Positions 24,329-32,669 of a stretch of DNA of 64,000 bases are shown one piece after another; position 1 is the first letter of the stretch; each line of letters starts with the position of its first letter. Position numbers and translations under genes: made by a program. This DNA is from Faecalibacterium sp. UBA1762 (GTDB lineage: Bacteria; Bacillota; Clostridia; Oscillospirales; Ruminococcaceae), in assembly GCA_002314755.1 (NCBI GenBank), contig DCHC01000024.1, positions 10,051 to 74,050 of the forward strand, read 5' to 3'. The notes below the pieces were generated by a model. The model was not told the DNA's origin and made no database searches. It worked only from the letters and a program-made list of their open reading frames with translations.

Positions 24329-25804
24329 TTAATCACAGACCAAGACCGAGACTGAATGGGGCGGTAAGGTTACAGGTGATGTAATGGACAAGGTCCTTTG
24401 AGTGATCTTGACACTGTCCGGGTGTTCTATATCGTTATAAACAGAGATATTTTCACCTGTTACCGTGTATAGGGTGCCGGATTTTCCGCAGCCGGACAGA
24501 CTGATTTGTACGGTGTCTGCGGGACTTTTGTTGATCAGCGAGATTGCCGTTTTTCCGTCTGCCCGCAGGGTCGCCACCGTGTCCAGAACAGGTATCTGCA
24601 GGGGACCGCCCTCGGGGCCGGTAAATGTCATCACCGGTTGCTCCGGCATCCAGCTGTCAACAATGGTTTCTCCCATTTGGTTGACAAACAGGTCGAAAAT
24701 ATGGTAGGTGCTGCGCAGTACAATGCCGTTCTTATGGGTGAAAATCATTCCCCTTGTATTGACGGAAGGGGCAAAATTAGCCATGCGGACGCAGTCTGCA
24801 TGCCGCAAAAACATGTTCAGCACGCAGGCGGTAAAAACTGCGTCGGCAAGGGTATACTGACTGTTGTCATCATTTTCATCCCGTGGGGTCAGCCATTTTG
24901 TTTCATCTGTTTCCGGTATTGCGGAATGGATGCCGGGGTGGTACCACCCCTGTAAATTCCATTCGTCAAAAGCAATATGGATCTGTTTTTTCAGCCCCAT
25001 GGCAACCAGCAGCCCTTGTGTTTTTTGAATCTCAGAATCCAACTTACAGGTGTAGGACATTGCCTTTTCATAGCTTGCGTGGTCGTTTGTGGTATGGATC
25101 GGGTCCCAGTACCGGTGAATAGATACCCAGTTCAGATATCTGCCAGCGTGGGTGAGCAGCTCCATTGTCCAATCGGCATCCGACAGTGCCGCTGCGGACA
25201 GTTGTACCTCCGGGTCGACCCGTTTGAGCATTTTAGCGGCCTCTGTCACCAGTCTTGCCCATTCGTGTTTTTCCTTCGCGCCTATTTCCCAGCTGCCGTA
25301 ATTTTCATTGCCGATGGAAAAATAGCGTACTTTATAGGGCTCTGTGTGACCGTTCTCTTTACGCATCTGGGCGTATTTGCCAACTTCAAGATTGGTGTAT
25401 TCTAACCAATCACTCATCTGCTCGGCTGTCCCTGTCCCTGCGTTAGAGCAAATGTACATCTGCGCCCCTAATTTTTGACAAAGCAGAGCATACTCATCTG
25501 TGCCGAAGGTGTTGGGTTCCTCTACCCGCCATGCTTTATCAAAAACTGGCTGCCTGTTTTTGCCTACGCCCTCTTTCCAGTCGTATGCGGATACGAAGCA
25601 TCCGCCGGGCCAGCGAATAATCGGCGTTCTGATTTTTTTCAGTGCCTCCAGCACATCTGTACGAAAACCGTCCGTGTCACTGAGGGGATTACACGGATCA
25701 AACACACCGCCGTAAATCTGACGGTGAAAATGTTCCAGAAAATGTCCGAAAATCATTTCGTCTCGCTTTGCAAGTGTTCGGTTTTGATTGACATATAGTT
25801 CCAT
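24329..25804 (-). CDS. GH51 alpha-L-arabinofuranosidase
   Basis: A 491-residue retaining arabinofuranosidase, normal length for cytoplasmic GH51. IFGHFLEHFHRQIYGG and RWPGGCFVSAYDW are family signatures. The acid/base is Glu167 in GNENYGSWE, the nucleophile Glu281 in FDEWN, and the C-terminal beta-sandwich follows from about residue 385. It releases L-arabinose from arabinan or arabinoxylan oligosaccharides, feeding the ribulokinase encoded 6 kb away. No signal peptide. GAGGAGGAA precedes the ATG and the promoter is a consensus one. Confidence 0.94.
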   Translation of the reverse strand: MELYVNQNRTLAKRDEMIFGHFLEHFHRQIYGGVFDPCNPLSDTDGFRTDVLEALKKIRTPIIRWPGGCFVSAYDWKEGVGKNRQPVFDKAWRVEEPNTFGTDEYALLCQKLGAQMYICSNAGTGTAEQMSDWLEYTNLEVGKYAQMRKENGHTEPYKVRYFSIGNENYGSWEIGAKEKHEWARLVTEAAKMLKRVDPEVQLSAAALSDADWTMELLTHAGRYLNWVSIHRYWDPIHTTNDHASYEKAMSYTCKLDSEIQKTQGLLVAMGLKKQIHIAFDEWNLQGWYHPGIHSAIPETDETKWLTPRDENDDNSQYTLADAVFTACVLNMFLRHADCVRMANFAPSVNTRGMIFTHKNGIVLRSTYHIFDLFVNQMGETIVDSWMPEQPVMTFTGPEGGPLQIPVLDTVATLRADGKTAISLINKSPADTVQISLSGCGKSGTLYTVTGENISVYNDIEHPDSVKITQRTLSITSPVTLPPHSVSVLVCD

Positions 25805-25889
25805 CCTTGTTTCCTCCTCTATCGGTTTTCAGTATTTTTTTCGTTGCGTTTAATGTTCTGACATGCACTGGGCAGGCTCTTTACCTTGC

Positions 25890-25918
25890 ATTATATGCAA
25901 ACCGAACAGGTATGTCAA
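25890..25918 (-). promoter_or_regulatory. Consensus promoter of the GH51 gene
   Basis: Perfect TTGACA, 17 bases, perfect TATAAT on the minus strand. With such a strong core promoter, control presumably comes from a repressor or from catabolite repression. Confidence 0.85.
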
Positions 25919-26019
25919 TCGATATGATAAAACAGTTTGGATTCCGGCGGCTATGATCTGCCCCGGAAGTCAAAATCGGATATGCGTGAAAATGCAATGG
26001 GAATATCTGTGATATGTAC

Positions 26020-26048
26020 TTGCGCGGATATGTCGACTATGTTATACT
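26020..26048 (+). promoter_or_regulatory. Promoter of the GH106-like gene
   Basis: TTGCGC, 17 bases, TATACT, about 45 bases before the start codon and divergent from the GH51 promoter. Confidence 0.55.
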
Positions 26049-26101
26049 CCGAAAGTACACAGAGTTTTTCCACGGTATCAAGAAAAAGGAGTGGCAGTAA
26101 A

Positions 26102-28507
26102 ATGGAGCAGTATTTACCTCACGGTTTTTCCTGTGCGGATTTTGTAAAGGTTCCCCAGGACAATGTCCCGATTTACGGCTGGATGTGGAACGCACCGGTC
26201 ACTAAGGAGGAGACGGAGCGCCAACTGGATGAGATGCAAAAGCAGGGCATCCGTGCAATGTACATGGTTCCCCTGCCGCCGGCATTTCGCCCCTATACCA
26301 TGGAATCCTATCTCAGTCCGGCGTATCTGACCGAGGAGTATTTCGCGGCGGTACGCCACGCACTGGAGTATGCCCGTTCCGTCGGTATTTCCGCCTGGCT
26401 GTACGATGAGGGCGGCTGGCCCTCCGGCCTTGCCTGCGGTAAGGTGGTGGAGGGTCATCCCGAGCTGCGGCAAAAGCTGTTGGAGGAGAGAACATTGACC
26501 CTTTCTGCAGGGGAAACACTGACACAGGAGCTTCAGCCTGACGGCAGCTTTGCTGTGGCGTTGTTTGTCAATGAAAAAAGAATTGCTCTGCCTTTTACCG
26601 CCCGTGAGGAGCAGAAGGTCACCGTATACTATGTCATTCGCAACGGCTTATCGGATCTGCTGAACCCGGACGCAGTCCGGCGTTTTATCGGCATGACCCA
26701 CGAGGGGTATGCCGCTGCCTATGGGGATCAGTTGCCCGTGCTGGCAAGCTGTGTCTTCACGGATGAACCGTGTATTCCTCGCTGGCCATACCTTGACCCG
26801 ACCAAATACGCGGCAAAATACGGGTACGATTACCTGGACGCGTTGCCGGAGATTTTCCACACCCAGCAAAGCGACAAGCGAGTGGATTATTGCGACGAGT
26901 ACAGCGGCATGGCTGCAGATACTTATTATCGTCCCCTGCAGGAGTTTTGCCGTGCCCACGGTATGAAGGCCACCGGTCATATAGACAACGATCATGACCC
27001 TGCCTTTTATGTGGGACAGGGCGGTCATATTATGCGTCATCTGCGACTTTTTGATATTCCGGGTATTGATCTGATCTGGCAGCAGATCAAGTTTGACGGC
27101 AGCTCGTCCCGAATGATGTATCCTCATTTTGCCTCCTCGGCTGCAAACCAGACCGGCGGCGTGTACGCTATGACCGAATCTTTTGGAGTGTATGGCAATG
27201 GCCTTTCCTTTGCGCAGATGCGATATCTGCTGTATTTCCAGGCGGTGCGGGGCATCAACCTGTTCAATCCATTGGCAATCTCTTACGGTAACGACAAATT
27301 TCAGTGCCAGATTGAGCGGCCATCTTTCCGACCGGAGATGCCCTCATCCTTTGCGCTACCTGCCATGAACGGCTTTATGGGGCGGCTTTCCTACCTTGCC
27401 TCCTACGGTGTGGCAGATATCCAATGCGCAGTCTTTTATCCCATACGGGATATCTGGCGGTTAAAGGATGCCGCCGAAATTACGGATCGGTTTGTAACCG
27501 TGGCGGCAGAGCTGGACGCGGCTCTGGTGTCGTACGATGTCATTGACGGCGATTTTTTGATCGGCTGCCGGATACAAAGCGACAATGGGTCAGCAGCTTT
27601 GGCGATGGGGAATGCTGCCTACCGGGTCATCTTTATGCCGGAGGGCGCTACCCTGACCAACCGGGAAAAGGCGGTGTTGGATGCTTTCCAGAAGGCAGGC
27701 GGAACGATCCTCAGTCAGCCGGATGACCGATACGCCGCGGTGAAAACCGCCGGGGCGCATACCGGTCTGCGGATGACCAAACGCCGTGGGCAGCAGGGCA
27801 GCATGTATTTGATCTACAACGAGGGCGCGGAACCTTTGCAGGAAACAGTCTTTTTCCCGGAGGAAAAGGCGGGTTATCGGTTAAATCTGCAGACCGGAGA
27901 AATCTACCCGGTGACGGCGACCGAAGCACTGGAGCTCGCGTCGGGTGAGGGGTGGGGTTACCTCTTTGGCGATGTCGTGTTAGAGACCCAACCGGAGCAT
28001 ACTTTGGGGGACATGATACAGCTTTTGCAGCCAGATGGTGTGCAGAAGATTTCGACCTTTGACCTTACGCCCCACGGCAGCACCTCTCAAAAAGCAGAAG
28101 AGCCGGCGATCCGGACAAAGGAAGGTGATTTTGAGAAGCTGTTCGGTAAATATTATTCTGGAGAAGCAGAGTTCACCTTTACATTGCCCGCGCGGCAGCA
28201 CGAATGCATTTTGGATTTTGGCAGAGTGGAGCAATGCTGTGAACTGACAGTGCAGGGCCAGTCTTTGGGGGTGCGCGCCCTGCCGCCTTACCGCTATTTT
28301 CTTCCAGCCGGAGAGGCGACACAGGCAAAGCTGAAGGTCGGCTCCACAGCTGCTGCGGCAATGTGCGGTTTTGACGCCGAAAAAGTGTTGCCAACCAACA
28401 ATATCGGCCCGTACCAGAAAATCAGCCTTGCATTTGAGGAAGAAAGCAGATTTGGCGGTCTGTTCGGCCCGGTTACTTTGTACGCCTGCAAAAGGAAAGA
28501 AATATAA
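26102..28507 (+). CDS. GH106-like (alpha-L-rhamnosidase-related) glycoside hydrolase
   Basis: An 801-residue protein with a large TIM-barrel N-terminal part. GWMWNAPVTKEETERQLDEM and AWLYDEGGWPSG (near residue 98-109) resemble the opening strands of GH106 rhamnosidases and related enzymes, and VFTDEP holds a candidate catalytic Glu222. A C-terminal beta-sandwich (LDFGRVEQCCELTVQGQSLG) follows. The ATG at 26102 has AAGGAG nine bases upstream; an in-frame ATG at 25937 would place the promoter inside the gene, so it is rejected. No signal peptide. The family call is by motif resemblance; a new related family is possible. Confidence 0.7.
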   Translation: MEQYLPHGFSCADFVKVPQDNVPIYGWMWNAPVTKEETERQLDEMQKQGIRAMYMVPLPPAFRPYTMESYLSPAYLTEEYFAAVRHALEYARSVGISAWLYDEGGWPSGLACGKVVEGHPELRQKLLEERTLTLSAGETLTQELQPDGSFAVALFVNEKRIALPFTAREEQKVTVYYVIRNGLSDLLNPDAVRRFIGMTHEGYAAAYGDQLPVLASCVFTDEPCIPRWPYLDPTKYAAKYGYDYLDALPEIFHTQQSDKRVDYCDEYSGMAADTYYRPLQEFCRAHGMKATGHIDNDHDPAFYVGQGGHIMRHLRLFDIPGIDLIWQQIKFDGSSSRMMYPHFASSAANQTGGVYAMTESFGVYGNGLSFAQMRYLLYFQAVRGINLFNPLAISYGNDKFQCQIERPSFRPEMPSSFALPAMNGFMGRLSYLASYGVADIQCAVFYPIRDIWRLKDAAEITDRFVTVAAELDAALVSYDVIDGDFLIGCRIQSDNGSAALAMGNAAYRVIFMPEGATLTNREKAVLDAFQKAGGTILSQPDDRYAAVKTAGAHTGLRMTKRRGQQGSMYLIYNEGAEPLQETVFFPEEKAGYRLNLQTGEIYPVTATEALELASGEGWGYLFGDVVLETQPEHTLGDMIQLLQPDGVQKISTFDLTPHGSTSQKAEEPAIRTKEGDFEKLFGKYYSGEAEFTFTLPARQHECILDFGRVEQCCELTVQGQSLGVRALPPYRYFLPAGEATQAKLKVGSTAAAAMCGFDAEKVLPTNNIGPYQKISLAFEEESRFGGLFGPVTLYACKRKEI

Positions 28508-28611
28508 ACAGGTAAAAGATACGGGAAACGGAAAGAAAAGACGGAATGAATTTTCTACCGCGTGTCGGCATTGCAGGTCGGCACAATCCCGGGGAAGGAA
28601 CGGTTACAGGT

Positions 28612-29157
28612 ATGAGCCGGACATTGATTGCTTATTATTCACGCTCAGGGGAGAATTACACGCCGCAGGGACCGGTAAAAAGCCGCATCGGAAATACTGC
28701 GTGGACTGCGCAGATTCTGGAGGAGTTGACCGGTGCGGATGTCTTTAAAATTGATATGGCACAGCCATACAGTGAAGAGTATGAGGAATGCACAAGACAG
28801 GCAAAGTATGACAGAGAAAATGCAGTACTGCCTGAGCTAAAAAACCGGCCGGATCCAACCGAGCTGGAGGGGTTGGAAACGCTTTTCCTCTGCTATCCCA
28901 ATTATTGGAACGGCTTGCCCATGGTGGTGCAGACCTTTTTGAGAGGGATAAAAACAAAAGGGGTGCGTATTTTGCCGCTGTGCACCCACGGAGGCGACGG
29001 GATAGGTTTCAGTGAGCAGGAAATTGCGGAAATCTGCCCCAATGCAACCCTTGCGCCGGGTCTTGCGGTGGAGGGACATCTTGCTAGAGGCGCCAGGCAG
29101 GATGTGCTGATCTGGTTGATGCAGAACGGCATCGCTTTTCAGCAACCGGAGGAATGA
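28612..29157 (+). CDS. Flavodoxin-family protein
   Basis: A 181-residue flavodoxin fold. The N-terminal FMN phosphate loop is read as AYYSRSGENYTPQG...GNT, interrupted by an insertion, followed by CYPNYWNGLP at the second flavin loop and CTHGGDGIG at the third. It probably acts as an electron carrier or a quinone/NADPH reductase in the cytoplasm. The ATG at 28612 begins the family fold, and an upstream in-frame ATG at 28546 adds 22 unrelated residues. It follows the GH106-like gene by about 100 bases. No partner can be named. Confidence 0.78.
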   Translation: MSRTLIAYYSRSGENYTPQGPVKSRIGNTAWTAQILEELTGADVFKIDMAQPYSEEYEECTRQAKYDRENAVLPELKNRPDPTELEGLETLFLCYPNYWNGLPMVVQTFLRGIKTKGVRILPLCTHGGDGIGFSEQEIAEICPNATLAPGLAVEGHLARGARQDVLIWLMQNGIAFQQPEE

Positions 29158-29247
29158 CCCATCAGACGGTACCCTGCGGCGCCAGGCAGAAAAACAGTTG
29201 TTGCTGTGCTTTTTACGGGCTTTTTCCAACAAAAAAACGGAAAAAGC

Positions 29248-29281
29248 TTGCAGTTTTTGCTGCTTCGCGGTATATTATAAT
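29248..29281 (+). promoter_or_regulatory. Promoter of aspS
   Basis: TTGCAG at 29248-29253, 17 bases, TATATT at 29271-29276, overlapping a TATAAT at 29276-29281. There is too little leader (under 70 bases) for a T-box. Confidence 0.5.
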
Positions 29282-29346
29282 GTAAAATACACATCCGCAA
29301 AGGAGTATCCCAAGCGGAGGACTGATAAAGAAAGGTTGAAAAGAGT

Positions 29347-31122
29347 ATGATGCAATCCCGTACCCATACCTGTGGAGAGCTGCGATTGGCAGACGCCGGT
29401 AAGCAGGTCACCATTGCGGGCTGGATGGAAAATGTCCGTGAGGTTGGCAGTAATTTTGCCTTTATCGTACTTCGTGATTTCTATGGCACTACCCAGGTGG
29501 TGGTAGAGACCGAAGAGATGATGCAGATCATTAAGGGGCTGAATAAGGAATCCACCCTGCAAATCAGCGGCACAGTCCGTGAGCGTACCAGCAAGAACCC
29601 CAAGCAGCCTACCGGCGATATTGAGGTGGTTCCCGAGACCATCAAGGTGTTGGGGCGCTGCCGCTATAATGAGCTTCCCTTTGAAATCAACCGCAGTCGG
29701 GAAGCAGATGAGACGCAGCGTTTGAAATACCGCTATTTGGACCTGCGGAACCCCGCAGTCAAAAAGAATATTATTCTGCGGTGTAATGTGGTTGCCGCTC
29801 TGCGTCAATCCATGACTGAGCACGGCTTTTTGGAGATCACCACGCCCATTTTGACCGCTTCTTCTCCGGAGGGCGCCCGTGACTATCTGGTGCCCAGCCG
29901 GAAGCATCCCGGTAAGTTCTATGCACTGCCCCAGGCTCCCCAGCAGTTCAAGCAGCTGCTGATGACCTCCGGCTTTGACCGTTATTTCCAGATCGCTCCC
30001 TGTTTCCGGGATGAGGACGCCCGCGGTGACCGCAGTCCGGGCGAATTCTATCAGTTGGATATGGAGATGGCTTTTGCCACGCAGGAGGATGTCTTTGCCG
30101 TATTGGAGGATGTTCTGCCTCCTATCTTTGCAAAGTTCGGCACCTACAACCGGGCTTCCTCTGCCCCCTTTATGCGTATTCCTTATACAGAGTCTATGGA
30201 AAAATACGGTTGTGATAAGCCGGATCTGCGCATCGATTTGACTGTGGATGATGTGACGGAGCTGGTAAAGGATTGTGGCTTTGAACCCTTTACCGAGGGC
30301 TGCATCAAAGCAGTCGTGGTGGATAACTTCCACGAGACCCGTAAATTTATTGATAAGACTCTGGCAGATGTTGAGGTACAGGCAGGCAGCAAGCCCTACT
30401 GGTTCCGTCTGGATGAAAACGGTGAACTGGTTGGCGGTATTGCCAAGTTTATCACGCCCATCAAGGATCAGGTCGTTGCGGCCCTAAAACTGAAGCCGGA
30501 TACGCTGGTTGCCCTCTCTGCCGGCAAAAAGTCCGCTGCGCAAAAGTGTGCCGGTGTGCTGGTCAAAACACTGGGCGCCGCGGTGCCGGGTCACATGGAT
30601 AAAGAGCAGTACGCTTTCTGCTGGATCGTGGACTTCCCCATGTACGAGATTGGGGACGAGAGCGGAGAGCTGGAGTTCTGCCATAACCCGTTCTCTATGC
30701 CTGCCGGCGGTCTGGATGTTCTGCTGGCAGCAGAGCGCGGGGAGATCGATCCGCTGACCATCACTGCGGACCAGTACGATTTGGTTTGCAACGGCGTAGA
30801 GCTGTCCAGCGGCGCTGTGCGGAACCACGATCCCGAAATTATGATCAAGGCCTTCGAGCTGGTACGTCTGGGTGAGGACGATGTGAAAGCAAAGTTCCCT
30901 GCTATGTACAACGCTTTCTGCTATGGCGCACCGCCTCATGCAGGTATTGCTCCCGGTGTGGACCGTATGGTTATGCTGCTTGCCGGTGAGGATTCCATCC
31001 GCGAGATCATCCCCTTCCCCATGAACAAGAATGCGCAGGATGTGATGATGGGTGCACCCGGCGAGGTGCTGCCGAAGCAGTTGGAAGAGCTGTCTATTGC
31101 CGTGACCGCCCACGAGGAGTAA
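29347..31122 (+). CDS. aspS: Aspartyl-tRNA synthetase
   Basis: A 591-residue bacterial-type class IIb synthetase. The N-terminal OB anticodon domain covers residues about 1-105, motif 2 is FRDEDARGDRSPGEF, the bacterial GAD insertion lies around 290-420, and motif 3 is GIAPGVDRM. It charges tRNA-Asp in the cytoplasm. The length matches bacterial AspRS. Two ATGs occur in tandem at 29347 and 29350, and either may be used after GAAAGG. HisS, its common partner gene in Firmicutes, is not next to it. A good terminator follows. Confidence 0.97.
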   Translation: MMQSRTHTCGELRLADAGKQVTIAGWMENVREVGSNFAFIVLRDFYGTTQVVVETEEMMQIIKGLNKESTLQISGTVRERTSKNPKQPTGDIEVVPETIKVLGRCRYNELPFEINRSREADETQRLKYRYLDLRNPAVKKNIILRCNVVAALRQSMTEHGFLEITTPILTASSPEGARDYLVPSRKHPGKFYALPQAPQQFKQLLMTSGFDRYFQIAPCFRDEDARGDRSPGEFYQLDMEMAFATQEDVFAVLEDVLPPIFAKFGTYNRASSAPFMRIPYTESMEKYGCDKPDLRIDLTVDDVTELVKDCGFEPFTEGCIKAVVVDNFHETRKFIDKTLADVEVQAGSKPYWFRLDENGELVGGIAKFITPIKDQVVAALKLKPDTLVALSAGKKSAAQKCAGVLVKTLGAAVPGHMDKEQYAFCWIVDFPMYEIGDESGELEFCHNPFSMPAGGLDVLLAAERGEIDPLTITADQYDLVCNGVELSSGAVRNHDPEIMIKAFELVRLGEDDVKAKFPAMYNAFCYGAPPHAGIAPGVDRMVMLLAGEDSIREIIPFPMNKNAQDVMMGAPGEVLPKQLEELSIAVTAHEE

Positions 31123-31171
31123 GACCTTTTGGATGTTTATTCTGAGATAACCTACCGCAAGAAAAACGGAT

Positions 31172-31210
31172 GTAAGGGAGACCCTTGGTTGTGGGTCTCC
31201 CTTACCTTTT
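31172..31210 (+). terminator. Terminator of aspS
   Basis: A perfect 13-bp stem, GTAAGGGAGACCC with GGGTCTCCCTTAC, then CTTTT. Confidence 0.9.
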
Positions 31211-31243
31211 GAACCGACTTTTACGAAAGGAACGTCAAAACTT

Positions 31244-32347
31244 ATGACAGTTCTTCATTTTATCAAAAAAAATACAGTGCTGTGCGTGGCGGCACTGGCT
31301 GCGCTGATTACCGGGATAATCATTCCGCCAGACGCAACGTATCTGACATATTTCGACTGGCGGACGCTGGCTACCCTTTTCATTACTTTGGCAGTGGTAT
31401 GCGCCCTGCGAAACATCCGCTTTTTTGCCATTCTGGCACGTAAAATTGTGCAGGCGACCGGCAATCTGCGTATTTTGGTTTTGGCACTGGTGTATATTAC
31501 CTTTTTGGGTTCTATGCTGATAGCCAACGACATGGCATTGATTACCTTTCTGCCGTTGGGCTATTTTGCTCTTTCTGTCAGCAAAAATGAAAAACATATG
31601 GCGTATGTTTTTATCCTGCAGAATATCTCCGCCAATCTGGGCGGCATGCTGACACCGTTTGGAAATCCGCAAAATTTATATTTGTATTCTTATTTTAATA
31701 TTCCCACCGGGGAATTTACCACGATTATGCTGCCGCCGTTCTTACTTGCGGTAGCAATGTTATCAGTGGCATGCCTGCTATTACCGGTAACCCCGCTTCA
31801 GGTCAAGGATGATCTGAACGCAAAGATGGTTCCCTGGCGGACGGTACTGTATCTGGTATTGTTTGCCTTTTCCATTTTTATTGTGTTTCGTATCGTACCG
31901 TTCTGGGTGGGGCTGATCCTGATTCCTGCTGTGCTGCTTTTTGTGGACAGGGAAGCCCTGCGGATGGTGGATTACGGTCTGCTTGGCACATTCTTCCTTT
32001 TCTTTATCTTTGCAGGTAATATGGCGCGTATTCCGGCAGTTAACACACTGGTTTCCAATCTGCTCAGTAAGGATACGTTGTTGATTTCGGTTTGTTCCTG
32101 TCAGTTTATCAGCAATGTTCCCTCTGCAATCTTACTTTCCCGGTTCACGCAAAACTACCGGGAGCTGCTGTTGGGGGTAAATATCGGCGGTACCGGTACA
32201 CTGGTTGCCTCCCTGGCAAGCCTGATTACTTTCAGCGAGTACCGATTGCTGCAGCCGGAGGGGATAAAGCGGTATCTGAGCTTGTTTTGTCTGCTGAATG
32301 CAGTTTTTTTGGCAGTTCTTACTCTGGCGGCAAAATTTATCCTTTAA
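31244..32347 (+). CDS. SLC13/ArsB-superfamily ion or carboxylate permease
   Basis: A 367-residue membrane protein with roughly 9-10 hydrophobic helices. The segment NDMALITFLPLG and the later NVPSAILLS with nearby GGTGTLVAS are the re-entrant loop motifs of the ion-transporter (SLC13/CitMHS/ArsB) superfamily. It is shorter than typical 430-residue members. Substrate could be dicarboxylate, citrate or an oxyanion, and sequence alone does not decide. AAAGGA precedes the ATG. Confidence 0.8.
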   Translation: MTVLHFIKKNTVLCVAALAALITGIIIPPDATYLTYFDWRTLATLFITLAVVCALRNIRFFAILARKIVQATGNLRILVLALVYITFLGSMLIANDMALITFLPLGYFALSVSKNEKHMAYVFILQNISANLGGMLTPFGNPQNLYLYSYFNIPTGEFTTIMLPPFLLAVAMLSVACLLLPVTPLQVKDDLNAKMVPWRTVLYLVLFAFSIFIVFRIVPFWVGLILIPAVLLFVDREALRMVDYGLLGTFFLFFIFAGNMARIPAVNTLVSNLLSKDTLLISVCSCQFISNVPSAILLSRFTQNYRELLLGVNIGGTGTLVASLASLITFSEYRLLQPEGIKRYLSLFCLLNAVFLAVLTLAAKFIL

Positions 32348-32442
32348 ACCCTATGTTTCTGTATTCAAAGAATAGTGACAGGAACAGATACAAAAACAAA
32401 GATAAAAAAGTCTAAAAAATATAGCAAGAAACAATCTGATAC

Positions 32443-32471
32443 TTGACACATCCGAAAGGCACTGGTATAAT
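32443..32471 (+). promoter_or_regulatory. Consensus promoter of the peptide-binding protein gene
   Basis: Perfect TTGACA, 17 bases, perfect TATAAT, about 200 bases before the start codon. This leaves a long structured leader. Confidence 0.88.
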
Positions 32472-32598
32472 ACCCGTGTAGTCCGAAAGGAACACTGATT
32501 CGTTATGCAAAATAAGACAGCTTTTTTCGGGCGATGCATAATATCGCTATAATCTGTCGAAAAACAAAGGGATCAAGGTGGAAACATAGTTTCAACTA

Positions 32599-32644
32599 CC
32601 ACTTCGCGGAAGTGGATTTGTGTCGGCTTCGCAGTGCGGCACAA
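32599..32644 (+). other. Two stem-loops in the leader of the peptide-binding protein gene
   Basis: CCACTTC/GAAGTGG with a three-base loop (32599-32615) and TTGTGTCG/CGGCACAA with an 11-base loop (32618-32644) lie just before the ribosome binding site GAAAGGA. The rest of the leader (32472-32598) shows only a small GCGAT/ATCGC stem and no known riboswitch core. Confidence 0.6.
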
Positions 32645-32669
32645 TTTAAAGAAAGGAATGGTCATAAAG

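Noticed and set aside
25937..26101. Earlier ATG that would extend the GH106-like protein by 55 residues.
   Set aside because: It would include the promoter region and has no ribosome site; the ATG at 26102 follows AAGGAG.
29158..29346. T-box riboswitch upstream of aspS.
   Set aside because: The gap is only 188 bases, the promoter lies about 70 bases before the start, and no T-box core sequence is seen.
29275..30333. A 352-codon minus-strand open frame opposite aspS.
   Set aside because: A shadow of aspS codon bias. No upstream signals, and the plus-strand gene is certain.
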